From: Candidatus Omnitrophota bacterium
GTDB lineage: Bacteria > Ratteibacteria > UBA8468 > B48-G9 > JAFGKM01
Direction of reading: 5' to 3'
DNA length: 6,768 nucleotides
Assembly: GCA_023818745.1 (NCBI GenBank)
Contig: JAMWBY010000071.1
Location: forward strand, 1 to 6,768
The first letter of the stretch is position 1. Every line of letters starts with the position of its first letter. This document shows positions 1-5,519 of this stretch, piece after piece. The notes below the pieces were generated by a model. It was not told the DNA's origin and did not search any database. It saw only the letters and a list, made by a program, of their open reading frames with translations. The position numbers and the translations under genes are program-made.

Positions 1-741
1 GAAAAGTTTTTTATAATATCTTAAAATTCTATCAGGATCTGGGTTTGACGGTATTTCAGCAAGGCAAAAGTTTTTGAAATTTATACTTTTAAGAAGTTTA
101 AATAATTCAAGCCAGGGATACTCATTCCAGAGTTCATTTATATGAACGATATCTATTTTGTTTTTAAGAAGATTAAAATTTTTTTCAATAGAACCAGTTT
201 CATCTATATCTGATATATTTGAATTCCAGCATACATATAAGTTTGGATGGTCTGCCACATCTATCATCTGTTTTATATATTCAGGTTTTGATGTTTCTTT
301 ACCATGAACTTCAAGACGAATTTTTATTCCATAATCAGAAGCAAAAGAAGATACTTCTTTTAATGATTTTCCTATCTGCTCAATTGTTTTTTCTTTGGGG
401 ATACCTTCTGGAAATGCATTTGGTCTGACCTTTATTCCCTCGGCTCCAATATCCTTTGCAAGAATTACATATTCTTTTGTCCCTTCTATATTCTTCTTAA
501 GTATTTCTTTATCAGGACTGTGATATTCAAAAATTGTTCCAAGCCCAACAAGTTTTACATTTGAATTTTCAAACTTCTTTTTTACCTCTTCTCTCTCTTT
601 TTTTGACAAATTGCTCTCCACATTATGTTTATGCTGCGTCCTTAATTCAACTCCTTGATATCCAAGTTCTTCGCACTTTTTTATTATTGTATCCAAATCC
701 CATTCAGAGGCAATTTGATATGTTACTATACCAAGTTTCAC
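1..741 (-). CDS. Sugar phosphate isomerase/epimerase (xylose isomerase-like TIM barrel), 3' end cut off
   Basis: The first 247 residues are present and the frame is still open at the window edge, so perhaps 20-40 residues are missing. The protein opens with VKLGIVTYQ and continues with the strand/loop pattern of the AP-endonuclease-2/xylose-isomerase-like superfamily. Likely metal- or substrate-binding acidic and His residues lie at E32 (GVELR), E144 and H146 (RLEVHG), H200 (VHIN) and E229 (LAEIP). Family members interconvert or dehydrate sugars, inosose-type polyols and keto-sugars in the cytoplasm using a divalent metal; the substrate cannot be read from sequence. The start is GTG, chosen because AGGAGG lies 5 bases upstream and no closer ATG is available. 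The gene follows the Gfo/Idh/MocA oxidoreductase by 12 bases, so the two are surely co-transcribed and probably catalyse consecutive steps. An inosose dehydratase or 3-keto-sugar epimerase/hydratase role is possible but not shown. Confidence 0.88.
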   Translation of the reverse strand, partial: MKLGIVTYQIASEWDLDTIIKKCEELGYQGVELRTQHKHNVESNLSKKEREEVKKKFENSNVKLVGLGTIFEYHSPDKEILKKNIEGTKEYVILAKDIGAEGIKVRPNAFPEGIPKEKTIEQIGKSLKEVSSFASDYGIKIRLEVHGKETSKPEYIKQMIDVADHPNLYVCWNSNISDIDETGSIEKNFNLLKNKIDIVHINELWNEYPWLELFKLLKSINFKNFCLAEIPSNPDPDRILRYYKKLF

Positions 742-746
742 TTTTT

Positions 747-752
747 CCTCCT
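747..752 (-). promoter_or_regulatory. Strong Shine-Dalgarno site for the isomerase gene
   Basis: On the minus strand this reads AGGAGG, 5 bases before the GTG at 741-739. It decides the start of the isomerase as GTG. It sits inside the 12-base gap after the oxidoreductase stop codon, which supports translation from one shared mRNA. Confidence 0.85.
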
Positions 753-753
753 T

Positions 754-1770
754 TTAAAAATCAACTATTTTATTTTTTTCAATTGACTCAACTATTTTAG
801 CAATTATCCTAACGTTGTTCAATCCATCTTCTGGTGAAACAATTGGTTTTTTATTTAGTATGACACAATCAACAAAGTGATAAATTGGTAAAACTGCAAA
901 TCCAAATGGTTTGTTTTCAATAGGTGTATCACCAATAACAAAAGGAAATAAAAGTTCCTTTTTAACATCAGAGGAAATTTTAGTTATTGCTTCTCCAAAG
1001 TCAACAACAAGACGACCTTTACTACCCTCAAGTTTAAAATAGAAATCACATATAGCAGGCCATGTTTCAGGGATAACCCATGATGTTTCAACAGTTGCAT
1101 AAAATTTACCAAAATCAAGAATTGCTGTTACTGAATCGTATGTATCAATTCCATAACTGGAAAGAACCCCTTTTTTACCTACTGCAAAGATTTTTTTTGG
1201 CAGAGATTTTGCAAACCAGCACACAAGGTCAACAATATGAGGAAATAAAAACCAGTGAGGGCCTGATTTTCCTGACCAACTGAACCATTTTAAAGGCACA
1301 TCAATTCTATCACTCAATCTTGCATACATAAAAGATATATCTCCTGCTTCGCCTCTATCAAAACTTTCTTTTATCTGAACTATATAAGGGTTAAATCTAT
1401 TATGAAAATCTGTCATCAAAATTCTATTATGTCTTTTTGCTTCCTCTACCATATTCTCTGCATCTGAAATACTTGTAGCCATTGGCTTTTCTACAAGAAC
1501 ATCTTTTCCATTTTTCAACATTTCAACAACAATATCTTTGTGAGCAAAATCAGGAGTGGCAACAGAAACTACCTGTATTTGTTTATCTTGTGCTATTTCT
1601 TTATAATCAGTTGTATATTCAACATTATATTTTTTGCTTATTTCTTTTGCTCTTTGTTCATTTATATCACAGATTTTAACAAGTTCTGCTTTCTCATACG
1701 ATTTATAAGCAGAAACATGTATTTCTCCAAAAATTCCAACTCCCACTACTGCACATTTAACTTTTTCCAT
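754..1770 (-). CDS. Gfo/Idh/MocA-family NAD(P)-dependent oxidoreductase
   Basis: This is a 338-residue cytoplasmic dehydrogenase of the usual family length. The N-terminal Rossmann fold carries the dinucleotide-binding motif GVGIFG (residues 10-15), and the hallmark EKP motif at 94-96 supplies the conserved Lys95. The C-terminal alpha/beta domain includes DFHNRFNP (121-128) and an HWFLFPHIVD block in which H178 and D181 stand where the family's catalytic His/Asp region falls. Family members oxidise or reduce a hydroxyl of a sugar, inositol or related polyol with NAD(P). The substrate is not identifiable; inositol dehydrogenase-like activity is only one option. An in-frame ATG at 1821 would add 17 hydrophobic residues ahead of the Rossmann strand. 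I reject it because AGGAGG precedes the ATG at 1770 and the fold begins right after it. The gene sits 47 bases after the metallophosphoesterase and 12 bases before the sugar isomerase. Confidence 0.93.
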   Translation of the reverse strand: MEKVKCAVVGVGIFGEIHVSAYKSYEKAELVKICDINEQRAKEISKKYNVEYTTDYKEIAQDKQIQVVSVATPDFAHKDIVVEMLKNGKDVLVEKPMATSISDAENMVEEAKRHNRILMTDFHNRFNPYIVQIKESFDRGEAGDISFMYARLSDRIDVPLKWFSWSGKSGPHWFLFPHIVDLVCWFAKSLPKKIFAVGKKGVLSSYGIDTYDSVTAILDFGKFYATVETSWVIPETWPAICDFYFKLEGSKGRLVVDFGEAITKISSDVKKELLFPFVIGDTPIENKPFGFAVLPIYHFVDCVILNKKPIVSPEDGLNNVRIIAKIVESIEKNKIVDF

Positions 1771-1775
1771 ATTGT

Positions 1776-1781
1776 CCTCCT
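1776..1781 (-). promoter_or_regulatory. Strong Shine-Dalgarno site fixing the oxidoreductase start
   Basis: On the minus strand this reads AGGAGG, 5 bases before the ATG at 1770-1768. It selects the 338-residue product over a 17-residue longer one. Sequence and spacing match the site before the next gene, suggesting the two proteins are translated at similar strength. Confidence 0.85.
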
Positions 1782-1817
1782 TTTTAATTTTAAAAATATT
1801 TAAACATATTAAAAATA

Positions 1818-2582
1818 TCAACTCTTTACTTTATCAACATGTTTTAATAGAATATTATTATCCTCAACTACAACATATGCTCTTTCGGCTTTTTTCAAAA
1901 TGTAATCTTTCCACCCTCCACAATTTGCTATCTTTTCTTTATAATCAATTGCAGGAATATGACTATGTCCAACAATAAGCCAGAAATTATCTAAATTTAA
2001 TTTTTTTAATAATTTGTTTTTCCATAATTTTTCAAGAAGTAATGGTTTCCTCAATCTTTTGGTAATCAAGGATATTAGAAAATCAATACGACCTTTAGCA
2101 ATAAAATGTCCATGGTGTGCAACTATTGTAATATTATTTATTTTAAAAGCCACAATATTATTTAATCCATAAACATTTGTTTCATTACATTTAAAAGAAA
2201 AATTTTTTAGATATATTGGGTCCATATTCCCTGGAATATAATATAAATTTTCAGGAATCTTATTGAAATAACCAAGTACTTTAGAAAATCCTTGTTGTAT
2301 TTTTAAATATCTTTTTGAAATTAACTCATCTTTTAACTCATCTTTACTCCCATTTGAAAAAATTTCAAATATTTTTGGAATGGCAAAAAGGTCTCCAACG
2401 ATTACCAAATTTTTTGCGTCTTCAATTTCTATTTTTTTACTATTTAAATTTAAATGTATATCAGAAATGAAAATTGTTTTACCACCGATTTCAATAAATT
2501 GTGAAATTGCAAATATTTTAAGAGGAATAGAAAAAATAGAAAACAATACTAAAATAAATACAATAAAAATAAATTTATACAT
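1818..2582 (-). CDS. Membrane-anchored calcineurin-like metallophosphoesterase
   Basis: The 254-residue protein has one hydrophobic N-terminal segment (about residues 3-26), either a membrane anchor or an uncleaved signal. The metallophosphoesterase motifs then follow in order: D41-x-H43 (SDIHLN), GD at 63-64, GNMD at 118-121, HHGH at 156-159 and GHSH at 195-198. These residues normally bind two metal ions and hydrolyse a phosphoester. The third motif is usually GNH(D/E); here Met120 replaces the His that often acts as proton donor, as in other GNxD-type branches. A phosphodiesterase or a pyrophosphatase of the UDP-diacylglucosamine hydrolase (LpxH) kind are both possible, but the substrate cannot be assigned. 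The start is supported by AAGGA 6 bases upstream (2589-2593). The gene lies between the membrane methyltransferase and the sugar-enzyme pair on the same strand. Confidence 0.85.
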   Translation of the reverse strand: MYKFIFIVFILVLFSIFSIPLKIFAISQFIEIGGKTIFISDIHLNLNSKKIEIEDAKNLVIVGDLFAIPKIFEIFSNGSKDELKDELISKRYLKIQQGFSKVLGYFNKIPENLYYIPGNMDPIYLKNFSFKCNETNVYGLNNIVAFKINNITIVAHHGHFIAKGRIDFLISLITKRLRKPLLLEKLWKNKLLKKLNLDNFWLIVGHSHIPAIDYKEKIANCGGWKDYILKKAERAYVVVEDNNILLKHVDKVKS

Positions 2583-2584
2583 TT

Positions 2585-2687
2585 TTAATCCTTATCTTTT
2601 TTTGTTCTATCTCTCAAACTTCTTTTACCACAACATGGGAAATATTTTGTTTTACACATAACACCATTCTTTAAGTTCAAAGTCCAT
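2585..2687 (-). other. Possible small Cys-rich peptide gene, apparently frameshifted
   Basis: The gap between the methyltransferase and phosphoesterase genes is filled by two short frames. The first starts with ATG at 2687, one base after the methyltransferase TGA, and encodes 11 residues ending in EWCYV before a TAA at 2654-2652. The second overlaps it, starts with ATG at 2659 and encodes 24 residues, including the block CKTKYFPCCGK and a basic tail, with its stop 2 bases before the phosphoesterase ATG. A one-base shift near 2655 would join them into a peptide of about 33 residues with Cys spaced like a small zinc ribbon (WCY-C-KTKYFPCCG). Neither frame has a clear Shine-Dalgarno site. It may be a relic, a sequencing error, a coupled leader peptide or chance. 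Confidence 0.3.
2589..2593 (-). promoter_or_regulatory. Shine-Dalgarno site for the metallophosphoesterase
   Basis: On the minus strand this reads AAGGA, 6 bases before the ATG at 2582. It supports that start and internal translation from the upstream methyltransferase transcript. It also overlaps the end of the possible small Cys-rich frame. Confidence 0.6.
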
Positions 2688-2688
2688 T

Positions 2689-3408
2689 TCAAAGATACCA
2701 CTTATTTTTTTTAGTTTTTAAAATAATATATACTAAAAGAATGGGCAAATACAAAAGAAAAGCTTCTGTTAGATATTTAGTGCCCATACTTTTCAAATAA
2801 TTTATTTTCAATAATAAAGTTATAAACAACATTGTAATTATATTAAAAATTGTATCCAATTCCTTAAATACGGCTTTTGAAATTGTATTTTTTCTTTTGG
2901 ACTCTAAAAATTTAAAACCTTTAATTTTGGGAATAAAACGGGGAACACTTTTACTATAATTAATCCATTCTTCTCCAAATTTATTCTTAAGATACTCTTC
3001 TTCAGCAAGGACTATAAATGTATACTGAAAAATAAGAAAGCCAAGTCCTATTATAAAAGCAAATATGTTAGAAAAAATTATTAAAATTCCTCCTACGATA
3101 AGAAAATTTCCACTATACAGAGGATTTCTTAATAAACTATAAGGGCCTTCTTTATTAAGGGATTCTGCTTTTAAATAACTTTCCCTTCCAGATGTTCCTT
3201 CAGAAGCATAAAGATGGGTCCAAACCCTTAAAAGTTCACCGAAAAGAGTAAATATTATTCCTATAAGAGTCAAAAAAGGTTCAAATTGAGAAAGAAAATG
3301 AGGATAATAGGGATGGAAGAGTAGTAGAGCAATTATTATACAGGGAATTGGTGTAAAACTTCTCCATTTAAATAAAAATTTCCCTAATCTAACTTGCCAT
3401 TTTTCCAT
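2689..3408 (-). CDS. Isoprenylcysteine carboxyl methyltransferase-like (ICMT/PEMT family) membrane protein
   Basis: The 239-residue integral membrane protein has hydrophobic segments near residues 19-33, 42-60 and 101-134. The family signature follows: GPYSLLRNPLYSG (88-100), then AEEEYLKNKFGEEW (135-148) and a YxxxVPRFIP end (151-160). In ICMT/PEMT enzymes these Arg/Asn/Pro and Glu-Glu elements form the S-adenosylmethionine site at the cytosolic membrane face. Bacterial members usually have unknown acceptors such as lipids or small amphiphiles, so prenylcysteine should not be assumed. Beyond the normal end of the domain there is a tail of about 75 residues with two more hydrophobic segments (about 187-201 and 216-230). 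The ATG at 3408 has no Shine-Dalgarno site. As the first gene of the minus-strand operon it may be read from a very short leader or none. Confidence 0.82.
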   Translation of the reverse strand: MEKWQVRLGKFLFKWRSFTPIPCIIIALLLFHPYYPHFLSQFEPFLTLIGIIFTLFGELLRVWTHLYASEGTSGRESYLKAESLNKEGPYSLLRNPLYSGNFLIVGGILIIFSNIFAFIIGLGFLIFQYTFIVLAEEEYLKNKFGEEWINYSKSVPRFIPKIKGFKFLESKRKNTISKAVFKELDTIFNIITMLFITLLLKINYLKSMGTKYLTEAFLLYLPILLVYIILKTKKNKWYL

Positions 3409-3414
3409 TTATTA

Positions 3415-3420
3415 ATTTTA
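3415..3420 (-). promoter_or_regulatory. Alternative -10 box for the ICMT-like gene (leaderless model)
   Basis: On the minus strand this reads TAAAAT and lies 6 bases before the ATG at 3408, so transcription would begin at about the start codon. No convincing -35 lies 16-18 bases further upstream, so this rests on the -10 alone and on its similarity to the two boxes found beside DUF4416 and mnmE. Confidence 0.3.
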
Positions 3421-3448
3421 GATTATCTTGATTTTGACTATTAAATAT

Positions 3449-3476
3449 AGATTATCATTTCAATTTTCTCTGTCAA
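3449..3476 (-). promoter_or_regulatory. Candidate sigma70-type promoter of the methyltransferase operon
   Basis: On the minus strand a perfect -35 TTGACA (3476-3471) is followed after 16 bases by TAATCT (3454-3449), which matches the -10 consensus at only three positions. Transcription would start near 3442, giving a leader of about 34 bases with no Shine-Dalgarno site. The -35 is strong and the -10 weak, so this competes with the leaderless model. Confidence 0.4.
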
Positions 3477-3575
3477 ATTTTTTACTTTTTGGAGATTTTG
3501 GGTCAATAGCAAATCCTTTCTCAAAAAATTTTTTAAGAAATATTTTTATGGAATAGATTTAAGTAAAAATATTTT

Positions 3576-4021
3576 TTGCATTATGATTGTATAAGAGAAA
3601 TTCTGGAAAATCAGTTTATTAGAAAGGCAGAAAAATTAGGTTTAATCCTGAAAAGATATATAAACTTGTTACCAATTATATTTCCTCTATCCCAGGAATT
3701 GGAAAAGAAAGTGCAATTTACTTTATACGTGAAATTGATTGGTTTTTGTGAACTTTGCCCAGTTATTAAACAATCTGGAAATTATCAAGGGAAGTTTAAG
3801 ATATCTAAAAGGAGAAATAAACATGCAAGAAGGACTACTTTTATTATGGGAAGTTGAATAAAAAAAAGAAGATGTTCTTACTTTAGAAATTATTACATTA
3901 AAAACTTATTGAAGGAAAATCTTATAACCGAAACAATTATCGCAACTTTTACTAAACTTTTGTGGGCGTCTATACTTTGCTTCAAAATGATAAAATTTTG
4001 TTTAACATTTTAGATAGTTGA
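3576..4021 (+). pseudogene. Decayed C-terminal part of an IS110-family transposase
   Basis: Pieces of the IS110/IS116/IS902 C-terminal (Transposase_20) domain appear in order but in alternating frames. Positions 3662-3748 encode the hallmark SIPGIGKESAIYFIREID in frame 2, ending at TGA 3749-3751. The next block, CPVIKQSGNYQGKFKISKRR and then NKHARRT, lies in the frame of 3576-3857. About 10-12 residues expected between the two blocks are missing, which implies a small deletion as well as a shift. After TGA 3855-3857 the same frame gives FRNYYIKNLL and then IIATFTKLLW. A last shift gives VYTLLQND, ending at 4021. The N-terminal DEDD catalytic half is absent, so no active recombinase can be made. 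The 93-residue open frame inside is an artefact of this decay. Sequence 3409-3575 to its left is AT-rich, and apart from the candidate promoter boxes I see nothing in it. No terminal repeats are visible, as is usual for IS110. Confidence 0.85.
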
Positions 4022-4031
4022 CTCTTTTTTC

Positions 4032-4907
4032 TTATTTAGGTTTTGCTATTAAATATGTTAGAAAAAAATTTTTAACTTTTTCTCTATATTCGTCAGTATA
4101 TGCTCTATCAAGTCCTGTATGAGGTCCTTCAACTACATACAATTCTTTTATTTGATTTGCATTTTTATATAATCTTTCTGCATGTGAAAAAGGAACAAAT
4201 TCATCATTTCTTGAATGTATTATTAGAACAGGACACTTTACATTACCTATAAAATTTTCAGGACTATTAAGTTTAAAATCACTTTTGAAAACATATTTAC
4301 CAAGAAAAATTGAAAATGAAGAAAAAATGTATTTTAAAGGACCTAAATTTTTATAATAACTTTTTACCATATCAGGGAAATTTGCAAAAGCAGAATCTGT
4401 AACAAGTGTTTTTATTTCATCATATTTCGCAGTAAAAATAATACCAACCGCACCACCAAAAGAATAACCCCATATTCCTATTGGTAAATCTTTTATTCTG
4501 CTATCTCTTTTGATAAAATCAACAGCACTTTTAACATCAAGAAATTCTTTTAGACCAAAATAACATACTTTCCCTTCGCTTTCTCCTTGTGCTCTAAAAT
4601 CAAATAGTAAAAGTGAAAAATCAGGATAGAGAAAGTCAACAACTGTTAAAATATCTGATTTATTTGCAGGATATCCGTGAAGGCAAATAATAATTCCTTT
4701 ACTTTTTTCAGAATGAATAAGCCAGGCCTTTAATGTCTTGCCGTCTTCTGTTTTTAAATTTATATTTTCATAAGATAGTCCGATATCTTTAGGGGTTAAG
4801 AAAATTTGCATCCGTGGAGGCATTACCGCTCTTGCTCCAATTATCAAAGAAAGAAAAAAAACAATTATAAAAAAATCAATTAATATTCTTATCCACATTT
4901 TTCTCAT
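4032..4907 (-). CDS. Membrane-anchored alpha/beta hydrolase (serine hydrolase)
   Basis: The 291-residue protein begins with a hydrophobic segment (residues 5-24), probably a signal anchor that places the enzyme outside the cytoplasmic membrane. The alpha/beta-hydrolase core follows: HGYP (77-80, oxyanion-hole region), the nucleophile elbow GYSFGG with Ser149, Asp235 in HSRNDEFVP and His263 in GPHTG. The catalytic triad is therefore complete. It resembles the BAAT/dienelactone-hydrolase or prolyl-oligopeptidase-like esterases often annotated as family S9 or YfhR-type hydrolases; the substrate is unknown. The ATG at 4907 overlaps the DUF4416 gene by 32 bases. A second in-frame ATG at 4898 would shorten the protein by three residues and cannot be excluded, as neither has a clear Shine-Dalgarno site. 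Expression is probably by translational coupling. No convincing terminator follows the stop. Confidence 0.88.
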   Translation of the reverse strand: MRKMWIRILIDFFIIVFFLSLIIGARAVMPPRMQIFLTPKDIGLSYENINLKTEDGKTLKAWLIHSEKSKGIIICLHGYPANKSDILTVVDFLYPDFSLLLFDFRAQGESEGKVCYFGLKEFLDVKSAVDFIKRDSRIKDLPIGIWGYSFGGAVGIIFTAKYDEIKTLVTDSAFANFPDMVKSYYKNLGPLKYIFSSFSIFLGKYVFKSDFKLNSPENFIGNVKCPVLIIHSRNDEFVPFSHAERLYKNANQIKELYVVEGPHTGLDRAYTDEYREKVKNFFLTYLIAKPK

Positions 4908-5439
4908 ATTGTTCCGCTTGATTAATCTGTTTTCTATATTTTTCTCTTATTTTTAAGAAAAATTTTATATAATTTTCACTTCTATAATCAGGATAAGTCC
5001 ATTGGAAAAAATTGTATTTCCCTTTTGAATAATGTAAAGTTATCTCTGCAAAAATCCCGTTTCCTAAATAAACTCTATGGTAATAATCTTTTGTTGAGAG
5101 AAGTATAACCTTAGAATTATCAATATAGCCAGGATCAATATTTATCTTTCTTTTTTCATTTTCGGAGAGTTTTTTTTCAATCTCATTTGTAAATATTTTC
5201 CATTCGTAAACTTTTTCAGGAAGATAGAGTTTTTCAAATGATATAAATTTTCTTTTTAAATTTTTTCCCATTTCTTCTTCATAATAGGCGGTAAAATTGA
5301 AAGGAAAAGGACCTTCTTCAATATCAATTATACCCCATTTTTTTTCAAGTTCTTTTTTCGCTATTTCAAGAATTTGATCATATTTATAAATTAATCCACA
5401 AAAGATTTTAACTTGATGAATTGTTTTAATTTTACCCAT
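4876..5439 (-). CDS. DUF4416 family protein of unknown function
   Basis: The 187-residue soluble protein has the features I know from DUF4416: an N-terminal KIFCGLIY strand, the PFPFNFTAYYEEEMG block (residues 44-58), SFEKLYLPE, the central NIDPGYIDNSKVILLSTKDY stretch, HRVYLGNGIFAEITLHY, and the C-terminal QWTYPDYRS. No catalytic role is established for this family, and the conserved Asp, Tyr, Lys and His residues only suggest an active or binding site. There is no signal peptide or membrane segment. It is the first gene of a two-gene unit and overlaps the hydrolase gene. It diverges from mnmE across 80 bases. The ATG lacks a Shine-Dalgarno site, and the best promoter places the transcript start at or next to the ATG, suggesting a leaderless mRNA. 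Confidence 0.88.
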   Translation of the reverse strand: MGKIKTIHQVKIFCGLIYKYDQILEIAKKELEKKWGIIDIEEGPFPFNFTAYYEEEMGKNLKRKFISFEKLYLPEKVYEWKIFTNEIEKKLSENEKRKINIDPGYIDNSKVILLSTKDYYHRVYLGNGIFAEITLHYSKGKYNFFQWTYPDYRSENYIKFFLKIREKYRKQINQAEQYEKNVDKNIN

Positions 5440-5446
5440 TAATTAA

Positions 5447-5475
5447 ATTCTAAACTTTATTAGTTCTTTTTTCAA
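5447..5475 (-). promoter_or_regulatory. Promoter of the DUF4416-hydrolase operon, probably leaderless
   Basis: On the minus strand TTGAAA (5475-5470) and TAGAAT (5452-5447) are separated by an ideal 17 bases, and each matches the sigma70 consensus at five of six positions. Only 7 bases separate the -10 from the ATG at 5439, so the transcript should begin at about the start codon. This agrees with the absence of a Shine-Dalgarno site. Confidence 0.6.
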
Positions 5476-5483
5476 AGATAATT

Positions 5484-5512
5484 TTAAAACAAACCATATG
5501 ATAAGGTAAAAT
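5484..5512 (+). promoter_or_regulatory. Candidate mnmE promoter, probably leaderless
   Basis: TTAAAA (5484-5489) and TAAAAT (5507-5512) are separated by 17 bases, and the -10 lies 7 bases before the ATG at 5520. An alternative -10, TATGAT at 5497-5502, has no well-spaced -35. A weak AAGG lies 13 bases before the ATG, too far to be a convincing ribosome site. The -35 is only 8 bases from the -35 of the divergent DUF4416 promoter. Confidence 0.4.
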
Positions 5513-5519
5513 AATAACT

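Noticed and set aside
1771..1821. N-terminal extension of the oxidoreductase from the ATG at 1821.
   Set aside because: The extension is not family-like, and AGGAGG plus the Rossmann fold place the start at 1770.
219..1978. Several plus-strand open frames of 65-90 codons opposite the isomerase, oxidoreductase and phosphoesterase genes.
   Set aside because: They lie antisense to well-supported genes, encode low-complexity Leu/Phe/Tyr-rich sequences typical of reverse-strand reading of AT-rich codons, and show no recognisable domain or ribosome site.
2380..2661. A 93-codon plus-strand open frame across the start of the phosphoesterase.
   Set aside because: It is antisense to the conserved D-x-H and GD motifs and looks like a composition artefact.
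3409..3575. Possible bridge-RNA or IS end to the left of the IS110 remnant.
   Set aside because: The N-terminal half of the transposase is missing, so the true element end is probably lost; only AT-rich sequence with no clear stem-loops is seen.
3576..3857. An intact 93-residue hypothetical protein.
   Set aside because: The frame switches in and out of register with IS110 homology, and the SIPGIG block is encoded in another frame, so it is part of a pseudogene.
3983..4000. Hairpin CAAAAT-GATAAA-ATTTTG as a terminator near the hydrolase 3' end.
   Set aside because: The stem is six pairs, almost all A-T, with no proper U-tract on the minus strand, and it falls within the transposase remnant.
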